Below, one piece after another: positions 9,901 to 20,239 of a stretch of 48,940 nt of DNA. This DNA is from Stentor coeruleus (lineage: Eukaryota; Ciliophora; Heterotrichea; Heterotrichida; Stentoridae): assembly GCA_001970955.1 (NCBI GenBank), contig MPUH01000511.1, forward strand, positions 1-48,940. The letters run 5' to 3'. The first letter of the stretch is position 1. The number at the start of each line of letters is the position of its first letter. The translations under genes and the position numbers were made by a program. The notes beneath the pieces are model-generated. The model did no database searches. It saw only the letters and a program-made list of their open reading frames with translations, and was not told the origin of the DNA.

Positions 9901-12900
9901 ATGATGGAACTTGTCTATATTGTAGGGAAGGTTTTTTCATAAAGTGGATTTCTGATACAGAAAACATATGCGATTATTGTGGATACTTTTGTTTGGATTG
10001 TTATGATGCTGATTATTGTTTTGATTGTGAGCAAGGCTATTTTGCAAGCAAATATGGTAAATGCGAACCCTGTGGTTATGCATGCGCAAGCTGCAGCGAC
10101 AACTGGTGTGAAAAATGCTACAATGGTTTTTACAAAGATGAAAATGGTGATTGCATCGATTGTATCCCACATTGCAATTATTGTCTAAGTGGTAATGACT
10201 GTACCAGCTGTGAAATTGGGTATTTCTGGGATGGGAATTATTGTATGCCTTGTTCTGATAACTGTCTTCAATGTGAATCCTTTGAATATTGCCATTCTTG
10301 TAACGAAACTTACTTTATCAATGATATAAATGCTTGTAGTCAATGCGTAGAAGGATGCTTTTCTTGTAAGAATTTAGATGCTTGTGATGAATGCATTTTA
10401 GGATACTATCAGAATAATTTGAATGGATGTAGTATATGCTCTGAAGGCTGTCAAAGTTGCTTGGATATACAATATTGCAACTATTGTTTTGATGGATATT
10501 ACGTTAATGATGGATATTGTGTTAAGTGTATTGATAATTGCCAATACTGTAATGCTTATGGATGTTATAATTGCATGCAAGGATTTTATTTTGGAATGGA
10601 TAATAACAATAAAATTTGTGTACGATGCAATGATAATTGCTTGGATTGCAATTCAAAAAATTGCTATTGGTGTGAAGTCGGATATAGATTTGAAGGTAAT
10701 AATTGTATCGCATGCTCAGAAAATTGTAAATTTTGCGATGAAATTTCGTGCTATGAATGCAAAAAAGGGAACACTTTAGATAAAAATTCTCTTTGTATAC
10801 CATGCATACAAAACTGCAATTATTGCGATTATAGTGGTTATTGCTTTGAATGCATTGATGGTTACAGATATGATTATAATGCTCAACTCTGCACAAATTG
10901 TAATGACAACTGCTTAGTATGTGATGAAAACCTATTTTGCCTTGAATGCATTACTGGATTCTACTCTGATCTTGATGGATATTGTTACCCTTGCCAACAT
11001 GGTTGTACCTCTTGCACTGCTAATGGATGCCAAATTTGTCAAGATGGGATGTATCTTGATTATGATAGCTTGGCTTGTGGCTGGTGCTCACATAGATGTA
11101 TGCTTTGTTCAAGCTACAAACTATGTACAAAATGTTGGAATTACGCTTATTTAGTAGGAAACTTAACTGATGCATTTTGTGAACATTGCTCTATCAGAAG
11201 ATGCATAGAATGCGATGCTCAAATTTGTTATAAATGCCAAGATGGGTGGTTTTTAAATATAACTGATAATATGTGCAATAGCTGTACTAGTAACTGTTTT
11301 GCATGTAATGATTCTTTAATATGTGATATATGTTATGATGGATTCTATAAAGATGAATATGATCAATGTATTTCTTGTGAAGAAGGATGCAATAGGTGCA
11401 AAGTAGATGATGTAGATAAAACTGGAACTGTTTGTGAAGAGTGCGGCTATATGTTTTTCTATGAAAACAATCATTGTCATCCATGCTCAACAGGATGTGG
11501 CTGGTGTACAAGTTTAGAAGAATGCTCTGGATGTATTATTGGCTACTTTTACTCTCAGACTACTGATGGGTGTGAGCCTTGTTCTCCTCATTGCGGATAT
11601 TGTGAGAATAAACTTTCTTGCAACGATTGCGAATCCGGTTATTATCTAGATGAAGACTTATACTGTTATCAATGTAGCTATAGATGCTTATATTGTGAAA
11701 ATTATGATTTTTGCTATAGGTGTGATAGCGGTTTCTATGAATATTATAACAATAACAACAATATTACATGTTTACAATGCAATGAAGGTTGCAATGATTG
11801 TGCGTCTGAAGACTATTGTTATCATTGTGAATTAGGATACTATATGCAAAATAATACAGTCACTACTGAATGCTTACCCTGTGGGCAAAATTGTAGGTAC
11901 TGCTACAATTCTGAATCATGCTATGAATGTTTTAATGGCTTCAACTTGAATGGCCAAGTTTGCAGCATGTGTGAACTAGGATGCTACTATTTTGATAGCA
12001 ATAATAATTGTACAAGATGCATGTCTAATTGCGCTTATTGCTTAGAAGAAAACATATGTTATTCTTGTGAAGAAGGCTTTTATGTAGAATGGATTAGTGA
12101 TACTAAGAGTTATTGCGAATTTTGTGGCTGGGATTGTAAATTTTGTCTTGATGCTGATTATTGTACTGAATGCTATGAAGGATATTTTGCAAATAATAAA
12201 GGATTATGTGAGCAATGCCCATATGGATGTGCGATTTGTAATACTCAAGATTGCTATGAATGCTATGCTGGGTTTTTCAAAGATTTATCAGGCCAATGCT
12301 TAAAGTGTATACCTAATTGTGCAGAATGCTTAGATGGGAATCTTTGTGTTCGTTGTGATCTTGGGTATTTCTGGAATGGAGATTTTTGTATGCCATGCAG
12401 TGATGAATGTTTGGAATGTAGTTCGCCAAGTCAGTGCCATACATGTAATGACACATTTTTTGTTAATGATTTAAATACATGCAGTAAATGCATTTATGGA
12501 TGTTTGAAATGTCAAGATTCAATGAGCTGTAATCAATGTGATATTGGAATGTTTAGAAATGATGATGGACTTTGTGAAAGGTGTATGGAAGGATGCTCTT
12601 ATTGTAATAATTTAGACTTTTGTGATGTATGTAGCTATGGATACTTCCTTGAATATGAAAATTGGACTTGTGTTGGATGCATTGATTATTGTGAATACTG
12701 TGAGCATGATTATTGTTATTATTGTCAAGAAAGATATTATATAGAATATACAGAATTTGATGAACAAGTATGCACTTCTTGTGAAAAGAATTGTTTGAAT
12801 TGCAATGCAACTGTATGCTATTATTGTGAAAGTGGATATAAAGTTGAAGGGGCATTTTGTGAAGAATGTCCTTCTAATTGTGATTATTGCACTGATGAAG

Positions 12901-15900
12901 ATGGATGCTTATGGTGTAAACAAGGATATTATCAGGATAATAGTGGGTATTGTAGACAGTGTAGTAAAAATTGTATGTATTGCGGTTCAGAAAGCTACTG
13001 TTGGCAATGCAATGATGGATATAGATATGATGATTATACAAATGAATGCACCTTATGTAAAGATAATTGTGTGCTTTGTGATAATGATAGAAAATGTTTA
13101 GAATGTGATGCGAATTTCTTCCCAGATCCTCAAGGGGACTGTGCTCCATGCCCATGGGGTTGTACATCATGTACAGCTTCTGAATGCTTACAATGTGATT
13201 ATGGTCTATATCTCAATGATAGAGGTGAATGTGATTGGTGCAGCTCAATGTGTTCTCAATGCGAAAGCTACGATGTTTGTGTTGAATGCTATGATTCCTT
13301 CTATGTCTATGATCTTGGAGATGGGACATCAATCTGCAGATCATGCAGCCAAGGGTGTATAAGATGTGATAGTGAAACATGCTCACAATGCGAATATGGT
13401 AAATATTTATCATCAACTGGCCAATGCCTTTCCTGTATGAAAAACTGTAACTATTGTACAGATGGTGAAACTTGTAATGAATGCTCAGCTGGTTTCTACC
13501 TTGACTCAGATAGTTTATGTTATTCATGTGATGTAGGATGCAATTATTGTTATTTAAACCCAGATGATAGTACATCAACTATATGTATATCATGTGGCTC
13601 AGGCTATTATCTTGATGATGAAGAAAGCATATGTTATAGTTGTTCAAATAATTGCTTATGGTGTTATAATGATGATGAATGCCAAATATGTGAAGAATAC
13701 TATTATTTATCAAAGTCTGATAATAAATGCCATGCTTGTAATACTCATTGTCAATATTGTACTAATAGGTATTCTTGTGATATTTGTGACCCTGGGTATT
13801 TTTTTAATCAAATTAATCTTGGATGTGTCAAATGTCCTGAAAACTGCGATTATTGTGATAATTTAGGATGTGCATCTTGCTCATATGAATATTTCCTTTC
13901 TGATAAAGGAGAATGCGTTCATTGTGCTCCTAATTGCGAATATTGTACTGATATTGATTACTGTTATCAATGTATGAAAGGGTTTTTCACTGATTGGAAT
14001 ACCGGACATTGTAAACCTTGTATTAATAACTGTTATGAATGTGGTGATGAAAACACTTGTATAACTTGCTATTCTGGCTTTAGGGTATCATCTACTGGTA
14101 CTCAATGCATACAATGCCCTCAAAATTGTTTGTTTTGCTCAGAGATTGGATGTGATACTTGCTTTTATGGGTATTTCATCAATGAATCAGGAAACTGTCA
14201 AAAGTGTGGTGAAGGATGTGCATTTTGTACTGATGAAACTCAATGCTTTGCTTGTGATTATTATTATCATGAAGACCCTGATAATTTTGGAGAATGTATT
14301 GAATGTAGTGATCATTGTATGTATTGTGATAATAATTTCTGTTATTATTGTGATTATGGATTTTTCCCTCATGATAATGAATGCTCAAGTTGCTCATACG
14401 GATGTATTTATTGTGAAGATAATACTTATTGCTATGAATGTGCAGCAGGATTTTATTTGAATGAAGAAGATGGAGTATGCGAACAATGTGATATGGATAA
14501 TTGTCTGGAATGCTCTAATGGAAAAACTTGTGATGTCTGTGAAGAAGGATACTCTTTAAGTAGCTTTGGGTATTGTTATGATTGTGGAGCTAATTGTATT
14601 GAATGCGACACTTCAGGATATTGTATGAAATGTGAGGATCATTACTTTGTTGGTGAAGATGGATACTGTGTTGCATGTCAAGAATTCTGTACAACATGTA
14701 TGAACTTTGAATTTTGTTATGGATGTATTGAAGGTTTCTATCAAGATAGCGAAGGCAAATGCCAATTCTGTACACTTCATTGCTCTCAATGTGATGACTT
14801 TGATAATTGTAACCAATGTGAAAGGGGTTATTATTTTGCAAGTAAAAAGTGTAATAAGTGCATGGAAAATTGTGAAGATTGTTCAGCACCATCAAAATGC
14901 AATGTCTGCTCTTCAGGCTACTATAGAGATGCAAGTGATGTTTGCCAAAAATGCTTAGATCCAAACTGTGATAAATGCGATGCGAATAAATGCTTAGCAT
15001 GCAATGATGGCTTTGCACTTAACCAAACATCTAAGAACTGTACAGCTTGTATAAATGGGTGTAGCAAATGTACAAATAGTAAAGACTGCTCAAATTGTTT
15101 TGATGGATATTATTTAACACAAACTAAAAATGCAGATGGTTCTAATTCACCTTCATGTCCTAAATGCACATCACCATGTATGACTTGTACTAAGCCAGGA
15201 TATTGTAGATCATGCTATGAAGGATTTTATATGGATAATGAGAATTGTCTTTCATGCTCAGCTAACTGTGCTAATTGTGAAGATGTGAACATTTGCAATT
15301 TCTGTTTTGATGGGTATTATGCTAATAGTGCTGGAACTTGTGATAAATGTCAGAAGAATTGTGCTAAATGTGATGGACCTGATGTATGTGCTAAGTGTTC
15401 TGATGGATTTTATGCTGATGAAACAGGGCAATGCTTAGCTTGTACAGCTAATTGCAAAGTATGTCTTGATCAAAATACTTGTGACGAATGTGTTGATAAA
15501 TATTTCTTGACTTATGATAGAAAATGCTCATTATGCTCATCGAATTGTAAAGTCTGTGATGAAAATTCTATATGCTCTGAGTGCATCTATAGTTTTGCTT
15601 TAGTTAGCAATAAATGTACTAGATGCACAGATCCGACTGTATTAAAATCTTCGATTGATGCTTCTTTCACTTTTATTACTATTGAGTTCTTAAACAAAAT
15701 AGATAAACCTCAGTTCAGTTGCCAATTAGCTTTTATAACTGAAAGTAATTTAGGCCAAGATTGGAAATGTGCAGCTAAAGGCAATCAACTTATTGTCACA
15801 TTTGGAACTGGATTTTTATTCACATCAACTTCTGCTTACAGCATTAATGCTACTGAACTTTTTGTATTCCCTTGTAATTCTCTTCCAGATGGTTATAATG

Positions 15901-18900
15901 CTGGATATTCTAAACAGCCACCTACACCTTCTGGTAAAATCAAAGGTCCTGTACAACAGTCTTTATCTTGTGATGCTAAAGACCTTACTTATTCAGCTGA
16001 TGGACTTAATGGAAATCTGAACAACGCTTTGTTTGTAACTTGGAGTGCTAAGATTACCCCTAATAAACAAGAAGTTGTTGACTATATTGCAACTTTAGAT
16101 AAAACAAGCATTCTTGTCCCACTGGCTTTATTCGATGTAATCGATGCTGAATTGATTATGACTATGAATGTTAAAAATAGCTTTAACAAGACTAGCAGTA
16201 CAAGTTTTACAACTAAACTATCTGCACAAAAGTCTATTACTGTAGCTATTGATGCAGGAACTAATGCAACACTTGTTACCTCTAAGAAATATGTGTATAC
16301 AGCTAAAGTTAAAGATGCTTGTGGCGCTGCAGACAGAATTGTATTTACATGGGCTTTAACTGCAACAAGCTGTCCTCTAGATATTGCAAATATCACTGCT
16401 AAAATACTACCTCCAAAAGTTCAAAACCAACTGTCAATACCAGAAAACACTCTTCTTCCTGGGTATTTCTATGATTTCCAAGCCACTTCTACATCTGGAA
16501 CCTTATCAGGTACTGCAACAATAAGACTTACAACAGAAGCATCACCTCTTGCTGTCAAAATCGATAAAGCTAATGGATCAGTATCAGGTGAACTTGATTT
16601 AGTTATAGACGGAAGTACTTCATATGACCCTAATGGACTTGCTAAAACTATTTATTTCACTTGGTCATGTGTATATGATGATACAGGCAAAATCTGTGAA
16701 GACTCTAATGGCAGTTCTTTAATACAGGTTTGGGACCAAAATGTTCTTACGATCCCATCAGCAAGTTTAGTAGGAGGAAAATCTCTTAAATTTACTTTAA
16801 CAATATCAAATGACTATGATAAACGAACAGCATCAACTAGTGTTATACTTAAAGTTATTGCAGGGCTTAGTACAAACATAAATATTTCACCGCCTGAAGG
16901 ACTTGTTCAGCCTAGTTACAGCTTAGAAGTTATGGCTACAATAACATCAAAAACTACTTATAGCCTGAAATGGACAATGCTTGAAGGGCCTGAAGGTATT
17001 ATAATTGAGCATAATTACCTCCAAGTTTTTATGTTTAAAGCTAATACTCTCATTGCTGGCTATAGCTATAAATTCCAACTTACAGCTACTGAAACTGGTT
17101 CACAAAATCAAGCTACTGCAGAAGTTGAATTCAAAACAAATACTGCTGCAGTTTGCTATAGCCCACTTGCAATTACCCCATCCACTGGTATTGCATTAAT
17201 TGACACTTTTAAGTTTTCTATTGATTCTTGTACTGATCCTGATAATGAAGCAAGTACTTTAACATATACTTTTGGTATAACAACAAGTAATGGTGTTAAC
17301 TATAAGATGGGTATTCCGAAATTGTTTAGTGATATTTCAGTTAAAATATTTGAAGGCGAATTAATTGGATGGGTTAGAGTTTGTGATGATTACTTTGGAT
17401 GCTCTTTTTATACAGCTAATTTTGAAGTCTATCCTTATGAAAGCCGTCGTCTTGCTGAGTCTACTATTATAAATGATTATGATGCTTTGACAGAAGAACC
17501 TGATAATATTCCTCTTTATGTTGTAGCTTTCTTAAAGACATTTAACCTTACATCAGATGAATTAGATTATTTACATGAAAGTATTATGGATTATCTTGAA
17601 GAAGAAACTATTAACCAAGATATTATTGATATTTTACTTACTGTAGTATTAGAATTATTGAATATGAAGCAAAGGCCAGTACTTACTTATGACAGATGTG
17701 CACTTTATCTATCAGAGCTTATTGAATACATGCAAAACTCAACTGAAGAAATCACTGAAGCACATGTTGCAATTTCTCTTGAAATCGCTAAAATTGTTGT
17801 TACTATTGGAGAATCAGCTATCGAATATGTAGAATTAGCTAATCAATTCGTTGAAGAAATTATGAAACTATACTCATTAAAACTACTTCCTGGTAGTGAA
17901 GTATATAAAGAAGAATCAGATGATATGATTTACTATAAATACAAAGATACATCAGCTAATTATGAAAATAGCACATTTGAATTCAGTGATGGAGTGTCTG
18001 TAGAGATTGAAAGCTTACCATTTAATGCATCTTCTATAATCAATTTAATAATTACAAGCTATTCCTCTGATGCTGAGTATTCAAATAGTATTGAAATAAC
18101 CTTTACAACTAGTGGAACTTATGAGAATAATGTTTTAACAACAAGTGATGAAGTAATTACAACACTATCAACACCTACAGTTTTTCTGAATTTCCCAATT
18201 TTGAAGAATTGTACTGGAGATTGGGCTTGTCAATATTATGATGGTAGCATTTGGACCGAAGATGGCTGCACAGTTATTGGAGAAATAGATGGAAAAGTTA
18301 AAGTACAAATTTCTCATACATCTAAATTTAGGATTTATGACTCAGAACTTGTAAGTTCAAGTGATGGAAGTGATGATAAAAATGATGGCAAACATTATGG
18401 CACAGTTGTTATAATTGGTTTACTTTTGCTTATCCTTTGTATTGGCTATACCATTGGATATCTTCTCGACAGAAATATTCTTAAAGAAAAAATCGTTCAA
18501 GCTCATGTCCACCACGGATCGCCTGTTGAAGAAATCTGTGAAAATAAAGATATTTCTCATGGCTTTGAAAAAGTAGATAGCCCCAATGAAAAATCTGATA
18601 TTGAAAAGAAAAGCTCACTAGATTCAACTGTCGTAATCTATAAGCCATCTATACTCAAATACCATCTTACACTTGGCATTTTCTATAATGATCCAACATT
18701 CCCTAAACATGACAGAGTGCTTTCATTTATTTTACTACTTGCTTGCCAATTAACATTAGAAGGAGCTTTAATTGGCTATTATGCAATTGATGAAATTTAC
18801 TTATCAAGAAGTGCTGCTGTAGCTATTATCGCAGTTGGACTAACATTACCACTTCACGCTACTATCAACTTAAACTTAAGGGCTATGCTTGGGAGAAAAT

Positions 18901-19097
18901 GTTTCATACCAACTATTATAGGCTTTATTGCTTTTGCTGTTTGCATAGCTCTTACTGTAGCTATATCTGTAAAACTTACTGTTGGAAGACATTCTGAGTG
19001 GGTTATTAGTTTCTTCTGGGGATTTTTATTTGAGATGGCTGTTCAGACAATTATTATGGCTTCCAGATACTTTATAGAAAGCAAATTTAGGAATTAG
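5901..19097 (+). CDS. Giant secreted/membrane protein: about 70 furin-like Cys repeats, REJ/PKD-like region, GPS-like motif, 5 membrane helices
   Basis: One intron-free frame of 4,398 codons. Residues 1-29 form a signal peptide, followed by an N-terminal domain to about 175. Residues about 177-3243 are a continuous array of units of about 43 residues with the pattern CxxC...CxxC...CxxCxxGY/F, typical of furin-like/growth-factor-receptor cysteine repeats. Residues about 3245-3835 are beta-rich and resemble REJ/PKD Ig-like domains, with a segment reading DGSTSYDPNG. Near 4100-4145 a GPS-like motif (C..W.C...W...GC...SHTSKF) precedes the first membrane helix (about 4166-4190). Four more hydrophobic helices follow at about 4272-4296, 4304-4326, 4336-4362 and 4370-4392. 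The order recalls polycystin-1/REJ proteins, but no PLAT domain is seen in the 80-residue loop after helix 1. A cell-surface receptor or adhesion role is inferred. It ends in TAG. Confidence 0.9.
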   Translation: MVVKAQTKLPPVIMMILLIAYSTIQASANSETFESLGDIKIKVKTSDLDIKLYAYMDDIKNFEYLLMLSNRLAEHSYSYDLYLLDMIFSCNSESFYSSLPEANFYIIINSANELSSPLTISKCQTSTMVAYTVHLPYNNLDKLWGISQALIEENLSKVINPAIILMIGQPRKLQDTCGDFSYFSQGTGNCEMCMVGCRECDNFLTCNTCYEGSEDSWSYYKLSSGACAVCYWWECLTCDTETTCSKCMPGYFLSEDHMSCDKCSEHCSECVDNVQCAICNDGYFTDTSGKCQPCLGGCLHCISDTTCDQCYSGFYLNETPVDTCELCMPNCKVCDSENCLTCSEGYFVENGMCSQCSFGCSGCTDRQTCQTCFKEFYLNNDQDCELCTDNCVTCNGGNCETCSFGYFLNEFNKCSPCSQLCGECTDNENCLWCKEGYLEGGLCVSCSQGCASCSPGDGCNFCDKHFFLYTNNLCYPCMEGCTDCSDSQTCTFCNYDYYLENSICHYCGEGCTWCNEADICEICDIGFFIDYSHQPTVDCKKCHLNCNYCDANTCYECIPGFEVDANGGCSPCGEGCSECNAIGCVNCFDGYYWDLSYSLCLGCNSNCNTCYNYETCSSCKEGMFLRDDGTCGHCPNYCSGCWDSNYCYHCYEGYYTNQQGWCKSCKYGCSVCSANGCFECYPGFFNNNGECKNCQSNCKSCNSKDACDACYDGFYWDGQYCMPCLNNCKICESASTCAKCLDTYYINKIDSCSKCQEGCIKCLTFETCEICDGGFLLQNTGICDSCKEGCAWCTNVATCDLCKKGFYMDDLNNCIPCIAFCDSCNSYNCDYCADRFYLGIDINNKQACIECKENCQYCVEGYCYQCDQGFRLENGLCIPCSNNCDYCDSSGCNWCLRGYFLDDNNNCIPCSDHCLHCDSLSYCYQCEDGYKYEYITNQCISCHDFCVSCDQDMKCFQCQERYFVDGNGDCQECSPSCKSCDANGCLICYNWMYLDDSHNCNYCSGGCSRCSDSKTCLECIPYTYLTTDDNVFYYCKMCEIEGCEFCDENSCFWCEHGRYWDETDKICNYCPNNCDVCEDMNTCLKCSEKYYADENGECWPCEPGCNYCVPYEFDDYGTLCESCTYNFFWQDYHCTPCPANCIYCYNESNCYYCENSYFLSNDDNQCYPCLANCQVCYNSYTCNNCYNGFYIDENYKCSSCMYGCVYCASSDYCYWCEDDFWHNGHICIYCGEGCNYCEEEGKCGWCAGGYFIENPTPESAICSSCSSNCRHCYSYEDCYECYPGFSVALGKCSTCQQGCFECNSAGCITCFEEFVLDENGECVPCTEFCDYCLDDGTCLYCREGFFIKWISDTENICDYCGYFCLDCYDADYCFDCEQGYFASKYGKCEPCGYACASCSDNWCEKCYNGFYKDENGDCIDCIPHCNYCLSGNDCTSCEIGYFWDGNYCMPCSDNCLQCESFEYCHSCNETYFINDINACSQCVEGCFSCKNLDACDECILGYYQNNLNGCSICSEGCQSCLDIQYCNYCFDGYYVNDGYCVKCIDNCQYCNAYGCYNCMQGFYFGMDNNNKICVRCNDNCLDCNSKNCYWCEVGYRFEGNNCIACSENCKFCDEISCYECKKGNTLDKNSLCIPCIQNCNYCDYSGYCFECIDGYRYDYNAQLCTNCNDNCLVCDENLFCLECITGFYSDLDGYCYPCQHGCTSCTANGCQICQDGMYLDYDSLACGWCSHRCMLCSSYKLCTKCWNYAYLVGNLTDAFCEHCSIRRCIECDAQICYKCQDGWFLNITDNMCNSCTSNCFACNDSLICDICYDGFYKDEYDQCISCEEGCNRCKVDDVDKTGTVCEECGYMFFYENNHCHPCSTGCGWCTSLEECSGCIIGYFYSQTTDGCEPCSPHCGYCENKLSCNDCESGYYLDEDLYCYQCSYRCLYCENYDFCYRCDSGFYEYYNNNNNITCLQCNEGCNDCASEDYCYHCELGYYMQNNTVTTECLPCGQNCRYCYNSESCYECFNGFNLNGQVCSMCELGCYYFDSNNNCTRCMSNCAYCLEENICYSCEEGFYVEWISDTKSYCEFCGWDCKFCLDADYCTECYEGYFANNKGLCEQCPYGCAICNTQDCYECYAGFFKDLSGQCLKCIPNCAECLDGNLCVRCDLGYFWNGDFCMPCSDECLECSSPSQCHTCNDTFFVNDLNTCSKCIYGCLKCQDSMSCNQCDIGMFRNDDGLCERCMEGCSYCNNLDFCDVCSYGYFLEYENWTCVGCIDYCEYCEHDYCYYCQERYYIEYTEFDEQVCTSCEKNCLNCNATVCYYCESGYKVEGAFCEECPSNCDYCTDEDGCLWCKQGYYQDNSGYCRQCSKNCMYCGSESYCWQCNDGYRYDDYTNECTLCKDNCVLCDNDRKCLECDANFFPDPQGDCAPCPWGCTSCTASECLQCDYGLYLNDRGECDWCSSMCSQCESYDVCVECYDSFYVYDLGDGTSICRSCSQGCIRCDSETCSQCEYGKYLSSTGQCLSCMKNCNYCTDGETCNECSAGFYLDSDSLCYSCDVGCNYCYLNPDDSTSTICISCGSGYYLDDEESICYSCSNNCLWCYNDDECQICEEYYYLSKSDNKCHACNTHCQYCTNRYSCDICDPGYFFNQINLGCVKCPENCDYCDNLGCASCSYEYFLSDKGECVHCAPNCEYCTDIDYCYQCMKGFFTDWNTGHCKPCINNCYECGDENTCITCYSGFRVSSTGTQCIQCPQNCLFCSEIGCDTCFYGYFINESGNCQKCGEGCAFCTDETQCFACDYYYHEDPDNFGECIECSDHCMYCDNNFCYYCDYGFFPHDNECSSCSYGCIYCEDNTYCYECAAGFYLNEEDGVCEQCDMDNCLECSNGKTCDVCEEGYSLSSFGYCYDCGANCIECDTSGYCMKCEDHYFVGEDGYCVACQEFCTTCMNFEFCYGCIEGFYQDSEGKCQFCTLHCSQCDDFDNCNQCERGYYFASKKCNKCMENCEDCSAPSKCNVCSSGYYRDASDVCQKCLDPNCDKCDANKCLACNDGFALNQTSKNCTACINGCSKCTNSKDCSNCFDGYYLTQTKNADGSNSPSCPKCTSPCMTCTKPGYCRSCYEGFYMDNENCLSCSANCANCEDVNICNFCFDGYYANSAGTCDKCQKNCAKCDGPDVCAKCSDGFYADETGQCLACTANCKVCLDQNTCDECVDKYFLTYDRKCSLCSSNCKVCDENSICSECIYSFALVSNKCTRCTDPTVLKSSIDASFTFITIEFLNKIDKPQFSCQLAFITESNLGQDWKCAAKGNQLIVTFGTGFLFTSTSAYSINATELFVFPCNSLPDGYNAGYSKQPPTPSGKIKGPVQQSLSCDAKDLTYSADGLNGNLNNALFVTWSAKITPNKQEVVDYIATLDKTSILVPLALFDVIDAELIMTMNVKNSFNKTSSTSFTTKLSAQKSITVAIDAGTNATLVTSKKYVYTAKVKDACGAADRIVFTWALTATSCPLDIANITAKILPPKVQNQLSIPENTLLPGYFYDFQATSTSGTLSGTATIRLTTEASPLAVKIDKANGSVSGELDLVIDGSTSYDPNGLAKTIYFTWSCVYDDTGKICEDSNGSSLIQVWDQNVLTIPSASLVGGKSLKFTLTISNDYDKRTASTSVILKVIAGLSTNINISPPEGLVQPSYSLEVMATITSKTTYSLKWTMLEGPEGIIIEHNYLQVFMFKANTLIAGYSYKFQLTATETGSQNQATAEVEFKTNTAAVCYSPLAITPSTGIALIDTFKFSIDSCTDPDNEASTLTYTFGITTSNGVNYKMGIPKLFSDISVKIFEGELIGWVRVCDDYFGCSFYTANFEVYPYESRRLAESTIINDYDALTEEPDNIPLYVVAFLKTFNLTSDELDYLHESIMDYLEEETINQDIIDILLTVVLELLNMKQRPVLTYDRCALYLSELIEYMQNSTEEITEAHVAISLEIAKIVVTIGESAIEYVELANQFVEEIMKLYSLKLLPGSEVYKEESDDMIYYKYKDTSANYENSTFEFSDGVSVEIESLPFNASSIINLIITSYSSDAEYSNSIEITFTTSGTYENNVLTTSDEVITTLSTPTVFLNFPILKNCTGDWACQYYDGSIWTEDGCTVIGEIDGKVKVQISHTSKFRIYDSELVSSSDGSDDKNDGKHYGTVVIIGLLLLILCIGYTIGYLLDRNILKEKIVQAHVHHGSPVEEICENKDISHGFEKVDSPNEKSDIEKKSSLDSTVVIYKPSILKYHLTLGIFYNDPTFPKHDRVLSFILLLACQLTLEGALIGYYAIDEIYLSRSAAVAIIAVGLTLPLHATINLNLRAMLGRKCFIPTIIGFIAFAVCIALTVAISVKLTVGRHSEWVISFFWGFLFEMAVQTIIMASRYFIESKFRN
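7330..13900 (+). repeat. Higher-order repeat in the cysteine array, period about 2.15-2.18 kb
   Basis: Distinctive unit variants recur at fixed distances. The W(D/N)G..CMPC unit begins at 8046, 10227 and 12372 (spacings 2,181 and 2,145 bp, multiples of three). WISDT begins at 9945 and 12090 (2,145 bp). The CGEGC-type unit recurs near 7420 and 9590, with a related CNEGC unit near 11770. So blocks of about 16 cysteine units (about 720 residues) were duplicated as a whole, giving about three blocks, now diverged at the protein level. The array ends (6.45-7.3 kb and 13.9-15.6 kb) do not clearly follow this period. Confidence 0.7.
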
Positions 19098-20239
19098 TTA
19101 AGAAATATAGATTTTATATGCATTTATTTATTATTTGAATTAAATCAATAATCATGCTATGCAGCATAACTTATTTAGTAAAAGATATCAACTTTTTAGT
19201 ATTTATATAAAAGAAATCATGTATTTTTAGTGATTAAATACTTAAGTCTTTTGTAAATAATAATAAACTGTTGCATCTTATATGCAAATATTCATATACC
19301 ATTTTAAAACTAAATTCATATAGCAAGTCAAACTATTTTGCCAATTTAAACAATTCTTTTGCAAGATATTTAGATGCAAAATTTAAATTACTACAAAAAT
19401 CTTCATCAAATCATCTTAATCTAGTGTTATAATTTGGTACTTCTAAATTGCTCAGAAGATTTTCGTATCAAATTTGACTAAAAAATTATGGAAATTATTA
19501 TGGCAATAAGCATATTTGTATATGAAATTATATTTTAAATATATGATTATATATGGCTATATATGCTTTTTATACTTTGTTACCTATCACTTGAAATGTA
19601 TTTGATGAAAAAAGATTCAATTTTTTTTAAATATCGAAAATTAATTTAGATAGAATAGCATATAATTAAAGCAAAAAAGATATTTTGTGAATGATAGATT
19701 ACGATACTAAGTTTAAGTAGTCAATATCTTTTATATATAAACAAAAAACTCAGAGGTAACTATCTAATTTTTATATACTGAATGTTTATTTACCCATAGT
19801 TCTCTAATTCTTGTCTAAACTAATTGATTTCTGTCATCTCTACTTTGATTTTACTTATTTTCTGAATACCGATGCAGAATATTGAAGGAAATACTATTCT
19901 TAGAGCATCATATACTTAGAAAGCATTATTAAGAGTATCTTAAAAATGCTTGGTTCCAAACTAATATAAACTTAATTGATTTGATGCAGCTATAGTAGAA
20001 TTCTCTGGAGAGGAAAGTTTGAAAATAAAAGATATTTTGTTAACACTTATAAGAAAATATCTAGACAATATAATTATCTTATGCTAATAATAATATAGTC
20101 AGTTTTATATGAATTATTTTTCTTTTTAATTGTTTGAGTTTTTTATCTAGTTCAAGTATAAATAATTAATATTAGATCTCTAAGCAGTTCTTTTACGTTA
20201 TGATTAAATCTGATCATGCAGCTGCCATAAAACTTATAT
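19098..20239. other. AT-rich intergenic DNA downstream of the giant gene
   Basis: No intact gene. From about 19790 one plus-strand frame, continuous with that at 20240-20450, yields plausible peptide stretches (for example VEFSGEESLKIKDILLTLI near 20000-20055) but is crossed by many TAA/TAG/TGA triplets at about the rate expected by chance. It may be the 5' part of the decayed gene described next. Confidence 0.3.

Noticed and set aside
7738..17199. Many secondary open frames of 60-196 codons on both strands within 7.7-17.2 kb
   Set aside because: They are out-of-frame readings of the giant gene. The TGT/TGC-rich repeat lowers stop frequency in other frames, and none has a family motif.
5901..19097. 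Reassigned genetic code (TAA/TAG as Gln or TGA as Trp) for expressed genes
   Set aside because: 4,398 codons without any TAA, TAG or TGA, and regular TAA/TAG termination of all other genes, show standard decoding.
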